From Psococerastis gibbosa (taxonomy: Eukaryota; Arthropoda; Insecta; Psocodea; Psocidae): 64,000 bases of DNA. Below are positions 1 through 9,979 of the stretch, in pieces. The notes under the pieces are model-generated. The model was not told where the DNA came from, searched no databases, and saw only the letters and a list, made by a program, of their open reading frames with translations. The position numbers were made by a program, and so were the translations under genes. The DNA is taken from positions 682,001 through 746,000 of the forward strand of contig OZ020489.1 of NCBI GenBank assembly GCA_963971405.1, in the 5' to 3' direction. Within the stretch, counting starts at the first letter, position 1. Every line of letters starts with the position of its first letter.

Positions 1-107
1 TGTCTTAATTTTGCTTATTTTGGCTCATTGTATTGTAGTCAACATTGAACAATTGCTTCTGCGTGTTCATGGGTGTAAATGTAGCTAAAAAAAATTCATT
101 CGACAAG

Positions 108-134
108 AATAAGAAAAATAGCTATTTACTTATT
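108..134. repeat. 27-bp dyad around AAATAGCTATTT (exemplar)
   Basis: Arms AATAAG (108-113) and CTTATT (129-134) flank the perfect 12-bp palindrome AAATAGCTATTT (116-127), with two bases on one side and one on the other between the blocks. In all, 12 pairs are possible around a small internal loop. The inner palindrome is kept in most monomers and lost in B, O and late U (CTATATAC). The outer arm is lost where AATAAG is AATACG or AATAAA. Confidence 0.8.
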
Positions 135-380
135 TTATTTTTTTTAAAGGTCTTAAAAAGATATAGGTGTCTTAAGTTTGCTTATTTAGGCTCACTGTAT
201 TGTACATAACATCGGCCACTTGCTCTTGCGTGTTCATCGGTGTAAATGTAGCTACAAAAAATTCATTCGACAAGAATACGAAAAATAGCTATATACTTAT
301 TTTATTTTTTTTAAAGGTCTTGATATGACGCGGGTGTCTTAAATTGGCTTATTTTGGCTCATTGTATTGTAATTAACATT

Positions 381-392
381 GAGCAATTGCTC
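381..392. repeat. 12-bp perfect palindrome GAGCAATTGCTC (exemplar)
   Basis: This core element is perfect in types such as C, G, L, M, R, S, T and V. It is shortened to 10 bp in E, K and N (AAGCAATTGCTC), and broken in A, in B, F, O, P, U and X (GGCCACTTGCTC), and in I, J and J* (GAGCAATTGTTC). It lies near the monomer centre, so intact and broken dyads alternate along the HOR. Any protein that binds it is unknown. Confidence 0.8.
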
Positions 393-984
393 CTGCGTGT
401 TCGTCGGTTTAAATGTTGCTAAAAAAAATTCATTCGACAAGAATAAAAAAAATAGCTATTTACTTATTTTATTTTTTTAAAGGTCTTGATATGATAAGGG
501 TGTCTTAATTTTGCTTATTTTGGCTCATTGTATTAAAATTAACATTGAGCAATTGCTCCTGCGTGTTCATCGGTGTAAATGTAGCTACAAAAAATTCATT
601 CGACAAGAATAAGAAAAATAGCTATTTACTTATTTTATTTTTTTAAGGGTCTTGATATGATAAGGGTGTCTTAATTTTGCTTATTTTGGCTCATTGTATT
701 GTACTTAACATTAAGCAATTGCTCCTGCGTGTTCATCGGTGTAAATGTAGCTAAAAAAAATTCATTCGACAAGAATAAGAAAAATAGATATTTACTTATT
801 TTATTTTTTTTAAAGGTCTTTAAAAGATATTGGTGTCTTAGTTTTGCTTATTTAGGCTCACTGTATTGTACTCAACATTGGCCACTTGCTCGTGCGTGTT
901 CATCGGTGTAAATGTAGCTACAAAAAATTCAATCGACAAGAATAAGAAAAATAGCTATTTACTTATTTTATTTTTTTTAAAGGT

Positions 985-1001
985 CTTGATATGACACGGG
1001 T
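985..1001 (+). other. Weak CENP-B-box-like motif in GACACGGG monomers (exemplar)
   Basis: The 17 bases from CTTGATATGA to CGGGT match the known CENP-B box core (NTTCGNNNNANNCGGGN) at seven of nine fixed positions: TT, A and CGGG match, and CG is replaced by GA. The motif is present in types G, J*, M, P and S, and in C with GACGCGGG. It is absent from monomers starting GATATGATAAGGG or TTAAAAAGATATAGG. Such a match is not rare by chance, so this is a note rather than a binding-site call. Confidence 0.2.
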
Positions 1002-2477
1002 GTCTTAAATAGGCTTATTTTGGCTCATTGTATTGTAATTAACATTGAGCAATTGCTCCTGCGTGTTCATCGGTTTAAATGTTGCTAAAAAAAATTCATT
1101 CGAAAAGAATAAAAAAAAAGCTATTTACTTATTTTATTTTTTTAAAGGTCTTGATATGATAAGGGTGTCTTAATTTTGCTTATTTTGGCTCATTGTATTG
1201 AAATTAACATTGAGCAATTGCTATTGCGTGTTCATCGGTGTAAATGTAGCTACAAAAAATTCATTCGACAAGAATAAGAAAAATAGCTATTTACTTATTT
1301 TATTTTTTTAAAAGGTTTTAGAAAGATATAGGTGTCTTAATTTTGCTTATTTTGGCTCAATGTATTGTACTTAACATTGAGCAATTGTTCCTGCGTGTTC
1401 ATCGGTGTAAACGTAGCTAAAAAAATTTCATTCGACAAGAATAAGAAAAATAGCTATTTACTTATTTTATTTTTTTTAAAGGTTTTAGAAAGATATAGGT
1501 GTCTTAATTTTGCTCGTTTTGGCTCAATGTATTGTAATTAACATTGAGCAATTGTTCCTGCGTGTTCATCAGTGTAAATGTAGCTAAAAAAAATTCATTC
1601 GACAAGAATAAGAAAAATAGCTATTTACTTATTTTATTTTTTTAAAGGTTTTAAAAAGATATGAGTGTCTTAATTTTGCTTATTTTGGCTCATTGTATTG
1701 TACTTGACATTAAGCAATTGCTCCTGCGTGTTCATCGGTTTAAATGTTGCTAAAAAAATTCACTCGACAAGAATAAAAAAAATAGCTATTTACTTATTTT
1801 ATTTTTTTTATAGGTCTTGATATGATAAGGGTGTCTTAATTTTGCTTATTTTGGCTCATTGTATTGTACTCAACATTGAACAATTGCTACTGCGTGTTCA
1901 TGGGTGTAAATGTAGCTAAAAAAATTCATTCGACAAGAATAAGAAAAATAGCTATTTACTTATTTTATTTTTTTTAAAGGTCTTAAAAAGATATAGGTGT
2001 CTTAATTTTGCTTATTTAGGCTCACTGTATTGTACTTAACATCGGCCACTTGCTCTTGCGTGTTCATCGGTGTAAATGTAGCTACAAAAAATTCATTCGA
2101 CAAGAATACGAAAAATAGCTATATACTTATTTTATTTTTTTTAAAGGTCTTGATATGACGCGGGTGTCTTAAATTGGCTTATTTTGGCTCATTGTATTGT
2201 AATTAACATTGAGCAATTGCTCCTGCGTGTTCGTCGGTTTAAATGTTGCTAAAAAAAATTCATTCGACAAGAATAAAAAAAATAGCTATTTACTTATTTT
2301 ATTTTTTTAAAGGTCTTGATATGATAAGGGTGTCTTAATTTTGCTTATTTTGGCTCATTGTATTAAAATTAACATTGAGCAATTGCTCTTGCGTGTTCAT
2401 CGGTGTAAATGTAGCTACAAAAAATTCATTCGACAAGAATAAGAAAAATAGCTATTTACTTATTTTATTTTTTTAAG

Positions 2478-2644
2478 GGTCTTGATATGATAAGGGTGTC
2501 TTAATTTTGCTTATTTTGGCTCATTGTATTGTACTTAACATTAAGCAATTGCTCCTGCGTGTTCATCGGTGTAAATGTAGCTAAAAAAAATTCATTCGAC
2601 AAGAATAAGAAAAATAGCTATTTACTTATTTTATTTTTTTTAAA
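2478..2644 (+). repeat. Reference monomer (type E, 167 bp)
   Basis: This monomer is close to an apparent consensus and is given as a reference copy. In order it holds a GATATGATAAGGG 5' segment, the GGCTCATTGTATTG segment, a variable core (ACTTAACATTAAGCAATTG), the TGCGTGTTCATCGG segment, an A8 tract, CATTCGACAAG, the AAATAGCTATTT palindrome and a T8 tract running into TTTAAAGG. Copies of type E at 648-814 and 2478-2644 differ by one substitution (GATA versus GCTA), while different types differ from each other by many substitutions. That contrast is the hallmark of a higher-order repeat. Confidence 0.95.
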
Positions 2645-3477
2645 GGTCTTAAAAAGATATTGGTGTCTTAGTTTTGCTTATTTAGGCTCACTGTATTGTA
2701 CTCAACATTGGCCACTTGCTCGTGCGTGTTCATCGGTGTAAATGTAGCTACAAAAAATTCAATCGACAAGAATAAGAAAAATAGCTATTTACTTATTTAA
2801 TTTTTTTTAAAGGTCTTGATATGACACGGGTGTCTTAAATTGGCTTATTTTGGCTCATTGTATTGTAATTAACATTGAGCAATTGCTCCTGCGTGTTCAT
2901 CGGTTTAAATGTTGCTAAAAAAAATTCATTCGAAAAGAATAAAAAAAATAGCTATTTACTTATTTTATTTTTTTAAAGGTCTTGATATGATAAGGGTGTC
3001 TTAATTTTGCTTATTTTGGCTCATTGTATTGAAATTAACATTGAGCAATTGCTATTGCGTGTTCATCGGTGTAAATGTAGCTACAAAAAATTCATTCGAC
3101 AAGAATAAGAAAAATAGCTATTTACTTATTTTATTTTTTTAAAAGGTTTTAGAAAGATATAGGTGTCTTAATTTTGCTTATTTTGGCTCAATGTATTGTA
3201 CTTAACATTGAGCAATTGTTCCTGCGTGTTCATCGGTGTAAATGTAGCTAAAAAAAATTCATTCGACAAGAATAAGAAAAATAGCTATTTACTTATTTTA
3301 TTTTTTTTAAAGGTTTTAGAAAGATATAGGTGTCTTAATTTTGCTCGTTTTGGCTCAATGTATTGTAATTAACATTGAGCAATTGTTCCTGCGTGTTCAT
3401 CAGTGTAAATGTAGCTAAAAAAAATTCATTCGACAAGAATAAGAAAAATAGCTATTTACTTATTTTATTTTTTTAAA

Positions 3478-3644
3478 GGTTTTAAAAAGATATAAGTGTC
3501 TTAGTTTTGCTTATTTTGGCTCATTGTATTGTACTTGACATTAAGCAATTGCTCCTGCGTGTTCATCGGTGTAAATGTAGCTAAAAAAAATTCATTCGAC
3601 AAGAATACGAAAAATAGCTATATACTTATTTTATTTTTTTTAAA
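3478..3644 (+). repeat. Hybrid monomer K/B
   Basis: The 5' half has K markers (TTAAAAAGATATAAG, ACTTGACATTAAGC) and the 3' end has B markers (GAATACG, CTATATAC). The next monomer is C, as after a normal B. An in-register crossover between a K and a B that removed the intervening A explains it. I place the switch between about 3550 and 3605, where K and B are too alike to resolve it. Confidence 0.8.
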
Positions 3645-4643
3645 GGTCTTGATATGACGCGGGTGTCTTAAATTAGCTTATTTTGGCTCATTGTATTGTA
3701 ATTAACATTGAGCAATTGCTCCTGCGTGTTCGTCGGTTTAAATGTTGCTAAAAAAAATTCATTCGACAAGAATAAAAAAAATAGCTATTTACTTATTTTA
3801 TTTTTTTAAAGGTCTTGATATGATAAGGGTGTCTTAATTTTGCTTATTTTGGCTCATTGTATTAAAATTAACATTGAGCAATTGCTCTTGCGTGTTCATC
3901 GGTGTAAATGTAGCTACAAAAAATTCATTCGACAAGAATAAGAAAAATAGCTATTTACTTATTTTATTTTTTTAAGGGTCTTGATATGATAAGGGTGTCT
4001 TAATTTTGCTTATTTAGGCTCATTGTATTGTACTTAACATTAAGCAATTGCTCCTGCGTGTTCATCGGTGTAAATGTAGCTAAAAAAAATTCATTCGACA
4101 AGAATAAGAAAAATAGCTATTTACTTATTTTATTTTTTTTAAAGGTCTTAAAAAGATATTGGTGTCTTAGTTTTGCTTATTTAGGCTCACTGTATTGTAC
4201 TCAACATTGGCCACTTGCTCGTGCGTGTTCATCGGTGTAAATGTAGCTACAAAAAATTCAATCGACAAGAATACGAAAAATAGCTTTTTACTTATTTTAT
4301 TTTTTTTTTAAGGTCTTGATATGACACGGGTGTCTTAATTTGGCTTGTTTTGGCTCAATTTATTGTAATTAACATTGAGCAATTGTTCCTGCGTGTTCAT
4401 CAGTGTAAATGTAGCTAAAAAAAATTCATTCGACAAGAATAAGAAAAATAGCTATTTACTTATTTTATTTTTTTAAAGGTTTTAAAAAGATATAAGTGTC
4501 TTAATTTTGCTTATTTTGGCTCATTGTATTGTACTTGACATTAAGCAATTGCTCCTGCGTGTTCATCGGTTTAAATGTTGCTAAAAAAATTCACTCGACA
4601 AGAATAAAAAAAATAGCTATTTACTTATTTTATTTTTTTTAAA
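3645..4643 (+). repeat. Truncated HOR: C D E F J* K
   Basis: Monomers start at 3645 C, 3811 D, 3977 E, 4144 F, 4312 J* and 4478 K. G, H and I are missing: F is followed by J*, a G-like start (GACACGGG) joined to a J body (GGCTTGTTTTGG, TCATCAGTG). This J* fusion is the commonest hybrid in the window, so it was fixed early and then amplified. The E F J* K string also comes just before the alpha units at 11977 and 21975 (there with E as a D/E fusion). Confidence 0.9.
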
Positions 4644-6474
4644 GGTCTTGATATGATAAGGGTGTCTTAATTTTGCTTATTTTGGCTCATTGTATTGTAG
4701 TCAACATTGAACAATTGCTTCTGCGTGTTCATGGGTGTAAATGTAGCTAAAAAAAATTCATTCGACAAGAATAAGAAAAATAGCTATTTACTTATTTTAT
4801 TTTTTTTAAAGGTCTTAAAAAGATATAGGTGTCTTAAGTTTGCTTATTTAGGCTCACTGTATTGTACATAACATCGGCCACTTGCCCCTGCGTGTTCATC
4901 GGTGTAAATGTAGCTACAAAAAATTCATTCGACAAGAATACGAAAAATAGCTATATACTTATTTTTTTTTTTTTAAAGGTCTTGATATGACGCGGGTGTC
5001 TTAAATTGGCTTATTTTGGCTCATTGTATTGTAATTAACATTGAGCAATTGCTCCTGCGTGTTCGTCGGTTTAAATGTTGCTAAAAAAAATTCATTCGAC
5101 AAGAATAAAAAAAATAGCTATTTACTTATTTTATTTTTTTAAAGGTCTTGATATGATAAGGGTGTCTTAATTTTGCTTATTTTGGCTCATTGTATTAAAA
5201 TTAACATTGAGCAATTGCTCTTGCGTGTTCATCGGTGTAAATGTAGCTACAAAAAATTCATTCGACAAGAATAAGAAAAATAGCTATTTACTTATTTTAT
5301 TTTTTTAAGGGTCTTGATATGATAAGGGTGTCTTAATTTTGCTTATTTTGGCTCATTGTATTGTACTTAACATTAAGCAATTGCTCCTGCGTGTTCATCG
5401 GTGTAAATGTAGCTAAAAAAAATTCATTCGACAAGAATAAGAAAAATAGATATTTACTTATTTTATTTTTTTTAAAGGTCTTAAAAAGATATTGGTGTCT
5501 TAGTTTTGCTTATTTAGGCTCACTGTATTGTACTCAACATTGGCCACTTGCTCGTGCGTGTTCATCGGTGTAAATGTAGCTACAAAAAATTCAATCGACA
5601 AGAATAAGAAAAATAGCTATTTACTTATTTTATTTTTTTTAAAGGTCTTGATATGACACGGGTGTCTTAAATAGGCTTATTTTGGCTCATTGTATTGTAA
5701 TTAACATTGAGCAATTGCTCCTGCGTGTTCATCGGTTTAAATGTTGCTAAAAAAAATTCATTCGAAAAGAATAAAAAAAAAGCTATTTACTTATTTTATT
5801 TTTTTAAAGGTCTTGATATGATAAGGGTGTCTCAATTTTGCTTATTTTGGCTCATTGTATTGAAATTAACATTGAGCAATTGCTATTGCGTGTTCATCGG
5901 TGTAAATGTAGCTACAAAAAATTCATTCGACAAGAATAAGAAAAATAGCTATTTACTTATTTTATTTTTTTAAAAGGTTTTAGAAAGATATAGGTGTCTT
6001 AATTTTGCTTATTTTGGCTCAATGTATTGTACTTAACATTGAGCAATTGTTCCTGCGTGTTCATCGGTGTAAACGTAGCTAAAAAAAATTCATTCGACAA
6101 GAATAAGAAAAATAGCTATTTACTTATTTTATTTTTTTTAAAGGTTTTAGAAAGATATAGGTGTCTTAATTTTGCTCGTTTTGGCTCAATGTATTGTAAT
6201 TAACATTGAGCAATTGTTCCTGCGTGTTCATCAGTGTAAATGTAGCTAAAAAAAATTCATTCGACAAGAATAAGAAAAATAGCTATTTACTTATTTTATT
6301 TTTTTAAAGGTTTTAAAAAGATATGAGTGTCTTAATTTTGCTTATTTTGGCTCATTGTATTGTACTTGACATTAAGCAATTGCTCCTGCGTGTTCATCGG
6401 TTTAAATGTTGCTAAAAAAATTCACTCGACAAGAATAAAAAAAATAGCTATTTACTTATTTTATTTTTTTTATA
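4644..6474 (+). repeat. 11-mer HOR copy, subtype alpha, complete
   Basis: Monomers start at 4644 A, 4811 B, 4978 C, 5144 D, 5310 E, 5477 F, 5644 G, 5809 H, 5976 I, 6143 J and 6309 K: 1831 bp. All alpha markers are present. This is the cleanest complete alpha unit. H carries a private GTCTCAA in place of GTCTTAA near 5830, which joins two short open frames into a spurious 88-codon frame. Confidence 0.93.
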
Positions 6475-7641
6475 GGTCTTGATATGATAAGGGTGTCTTA
6501 ATTTTGCTTATTTTGGCTCATTGTATTGTACTCAACATTGAACAATTGCTTCTGCGTGTTCATGGGTGTAAATGTAGCTAAAAAAAATTCATTCGACAAG
6601 AATAAGAAAAATAGCTATTTACTTATTTTATTTTTTTTAAAGGTCTTAAAAAGATATAGGTGTCTTAATTTTGCTTATTTAGGCTCACTGTATTGTACTT
6701 AACATCGGCCACTTGCTCTCGCGTGTTCATCGGTGTAAATGTAGCTACAAAAAATTCATTCGACAAGAATACGAAAAATAGCTATATACTTATTTTATTT
6801 TTTTTAAAGGTCTTGATATGACGCGGGTGTCTTAAATTGGCTTATTTTGGCTCATTGTATTGTAATTAACATTGAGCAATTGCTCCTGCGTGTTCGTCGG
6901 TTTAAATGTTGCTAAAAAAAATTCATTCGACAAGAATAAAAAAAATAGCTATTTACTTATTTTATTTTTTTAAAGGTCTTGATATGATAAGGGTGTCTTA
7001 ATTTTGCTTATTTTGGCTCAATGTATTAAAATTAACATTGAGCAATTGCTCTTGCGTGTTCATCGGTGTAAATGTAGCTACAAAAAATTCATTCGACAAG
7101 AATAAGAAAAATAGCTATTTACTTATTTTATTTTTTTAAGGGTCTTGATATGATAAGGGTGTCTTAATTTTGCTTATTTTGGCTCATTGTATTGTACTTA
7201 ACATTAAGCAATTGCTCCTGCGTGTTCATCGGTGTAAATGTAGCTAAAAAAAATTCATTCGACAAGAATAAGAAAAATAGCTATTTACTTATTTTATTTT
7301 TTTTAAAGGTCTTAAAAAGATATTGGTGTCTTAGTTTTGCTTATTTAGGCTCACTGTATTGTACTCAACATTGGCCACTTGCTCGTGCGTGTTCATCGGT
7401 GTAAATGTAGCTACAAAAAATTCAATCGACAAGAATACGAAAAATAGCTATTTACTTATTTTATTTTTTTTTTAAGGTCTTGATATGACACGGGTGTCTT
7501 AATTTGGCTTGTTTTGGCTCAATGTATTGTAATTAACATTGAGCAATTGTTCCTGCGTGTTCATCAGTGTAAATGTAGCTAAAAAAAATTCATTCGACAA
7601 GAATAAGAAAAATAGCTATTTACTTATTTTATTTTTTTAAA
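6475..7641 (+). repeat. Beta unit truncated after F, then J*
   Basis: Monomers start at 6475 A, 6642 B, 6809 C, 6975 D, 7141 E, 7308 F and 7476 J*. The B core reads CTCTCGCG, a state shared with the beta B monomers at 13975 and 23972. The unit leaves the A-K register at F and enters the J*-L-M triplet region. Confidence 0.9.
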
Positions 7642-8812
7642 GGTTTTAAAAAGATATAGGTGTCTTAATTTTGCTTATTTTGGCTCATTGTATTGTACTT
7701 GACATAGAGCAATTGCTCCTGCGTGTTCATCGGTTTTAAATGTTGCTAAAAAAAATTCATTCGACAAGAATAAAAAAAAATAGCTATTTACTTATTTTAT
7801 TTTTTTTAAAGGTCTTGATATGACACGGGTGTCTCAATTTGGCTTATTTTGGCTCATTGTATTGTAATTAACATTGAGCAATTGCTCCTGCGTGTTCATC
7901 GGTGTAAATGTAGCTACAAAAAATTCATTCGACAAGAATACGAAAAATAGCTATTTACTTATTTTATTTTTTTTAAAGGTCTTGATATGACACGGGTGTC
8001 TTAATTTGGCTTGTTTTGGCTCAATGTATTGTAATTAACATTGAGCAATTGTTTCTGCGTGTTCATCAGTGTAAATGTAGCTAAAAAAAATTCATTCGAC
8101 AAGAATAAGAAAAATTGCTATTTACTTATTTTATTTTTTTAAAGGTTTTAAAAAGATATAGGTGTCTTAATTTTGCTTATTTTGGCTCATTGTATTGTAC
8201 TTGACATTGAGCAATTGCTCCTGCGTGTTCATCGGTTTTAAATGTTGCTAAAAAAAATTCATTCGACAAGAATAAAAAAAAATAGCTATTTACTTATTTT
8301 ATTTTTTTTAAAGGTCTTGATATGACACGGGTGTCTCAATTTGGCTTATTTTGGCTCATTGTATTGTAATTAACATTGAGCAATTGCTCCTGCGTGTTCA
8401 TCGGTGTAAATGTAGCTACAAAAAATTCATTCGACAAGAATACGAAAAATAGCTATTTACTTATTTTATTTTTTTTAAAGGTCTTGATATGACACGGGTG
8501 TCTTAATTTGGCTTGTTTTGGCTCAATGTATTGTAATTAACATTGAGCAATTGTTCCTGCGTGTTCATCAGTGTAAATGTAGCTAAAAAAAATTCATTCG
8601 ACAAGAATAAGAAAAATAGCTATTTACTTATTTTATTTTTTTAAAGGTTTTAAAAAGATATAGGTGTCTTAATTTTGCTTATTTTGGCTCATTGTATTGT
8701 ACTTGACATTAAGCAATTGCTCCTGCGTGTTCATCGGTTTAAATGTTGCTAAAAAAAATTCATTCGACAAGAATAAAAAAAATAGCTATTTACTTATTTT
8801 ATTTTTTTTAAA
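7642..8812 (+). repeat. Trimeric HOR: L M J* L M J*, then N
   Basis: Monomers start at 7642 L, 7811 M, 7978 J*, 8144 L, 8313 M, 8480 J* and 8646 N. With the J* at 7476 this gives a 3-mer period of 502 bp (L is 169 bp because of an extra T in CGGTTTTAAATG and longer A-runs; M 167; J* 166). The first L has GACATAGAGC where others have GACATTGAGC, a marker repeated at 15474 and 26804. N resembles K but keeps TTCATTCG. Confidence 0.9.
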
Positions 8813-9979
8813 GGTCTTAAAAAGATATAGGTGTCTTAATTTTGCTTATTTAGGCTTATTGTATTGTACTTGACATTGGCCACTTGCTCCTGCGTGTTCA
8901 TCGGTGTAAGTGAAGCTACAAAAAATTCATTCGACAAGAATACGAAAAATAACTATATACTTATTTTATTTTTTTTAAAGGTCTTGATATGACACGGGTG
9001 TCTTAAATTGGCTTATTTTGGCTCATTGTATTGTACTTAACATTGGCCACTTGCTCCTGCGTGTTCATCGGCTTAAATGTTGCTAAAAAAAATTCATTCG
9101 ACAAGAATAAAAAAAATAGCTATTTACTTATTTTATTTTTTTAAAGGTCTTGATATGATAAGGGTGTCTTAATTTTGCTTATTTTGGCTCATTGTATTGA
9201 AATTAACATTGAGCAATTGCTATTGGGTGTCCATCGGAGTAAATGTAGCTACAAAAAATTCATTCGACAAGAATAAGAAAAATAGCTATTTACTTATTTT
9301 ATTTTTTTTAAAGGTCTTAAAAAGATATAGGTGTCTTAATTTTGCTTATTTAGGCTCATTGTATTGTACTTGACATTGAGCAATTGCTCCTGCGTGTTCA
9401 TCGGTTTAAATGTTGCTAAAAAAAATTCATTCGACAAGAATAAAAAAAATAGCTATTTACTTATTTTATTTTTTTTAAAGGTCTTGATATGACACGGGTG
9501 TCTTAATTTGGCTTATTATGGCTCATTGTATTGTAATTAACATTGAGCAATTGCTCCTGCGTGTTCATCGGTGTAAATGTAGCTAAAAAAAATTCATTCG
9601 ACAAGAATTAGAAAAATAGCTATTTACTTATTTTATTTTTTTAAAGGTTTTAAAAAGATATAGGTGTCTTAATTTTGCTTTTTTTGGCTCAATGTATTGC
9701 ACTTGACATTGAGCAATTGCTCCTGCGTGTTCATCGGTGTAAATGTAGCTAAAAAAAATTCATTTGACAAGAATAAGAAAAATAGCTATTTACTTATTTT
9801 ATTTTTTTTAAAGGTGTTAAAAAGATATAGGTGTCTTAATTTTGCCTATTTAGGCTCATTGTATTGTACTTAACATCGGCCACTTGCTCCTTTGTGTTCA
9901 TCGGTGTAAATGTAGCTACAAAAAATTCATTCGACAAGAATACGAAAAATAGCTAAATACTTATTTTATTTTTTTTAAA
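8813..9979 (+). repeat. Seven-monomer block O-U, early subfamily
   Basis: Monomers start at 8813 O, 8980 P, 9146 Q, 9313 R, 9480 S, 9646 T and 9813 U. Early-subfamily states are GGCTTATTG and GTACTTGAC in O, GAGCAATTGC in Q, AATTTTGC in R, and TTTAGGCTC with GCTAAATAC in U. The same states occur at 16646 and 27976 but at none of the copies beyond 32.9 kb. Confidence 0.9.

Larger units (their letters stand above)
1..1812 (+). repeat. 11-mer HOR copy, subtype alpha (A-K), first monomer truncated
   Basis: Monomers start at 1 (A, partial), 149 B, 316 C, 482 D, 648 E, 815 F, 982 G, 1147 H, 1314 I, 1481 J and 1647 K. Alpha-specific markers are GTAGTCAAC in A, GTACATAAC in B, AAATAGGC in G, GTAAACGTAGC in I and GATATGAGTG in K. 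The full unit would be about 1831 bp. These markers return together in the units starting at 4644, 11977 and 21975. Confidence 0.93.
1813..3644 (+). repeat. 11-mer HOR copy, subtype beta (A-J plus K/B hybrid)
   Basis: Monomers start at 1813 A, 1979 B, 2146 C, 2312 D, 2478 E, 2645 F, 2812 G, 2978 H, 3145 I, 3312 J and 3478 (K/B hybrid). It carries the beta states GTACTCAAC (A), GTACTTAAC (B), AAATTGGC (G) and GTAAATGTAGC (I). The last monomer starts as K and ends as B (ATACG, TATATAC), then continues straight into C, so the unit was cut by an exchange. Confidence 0.92.

Noticed and set aside
381-392. Rho-independent terminator or bacterial operator
   Set aside because: The palindrome has no loop or following gene, and the context is a eukaryotic-type satellite with no bacterial gene in 64 kb.
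699-911. Short open reading frames of 60-88 codons repeated through the window
   Set aside because: They start at TTG, lie across two satellite monomers, have no recognisable domain and recur only where E precedes F (or N precedes O, or by one lost stop at 5707). The monomer length is not a multiple of three, so no frame persists along the array.
7642-8812. Transposon or unique DNA inside the array where the 11-mer order breaks
   Set aside because: The segment consists wholly of monomers of the same family (L, M, J*, N) at normal length, so it is a change of HOR and not an insertion.
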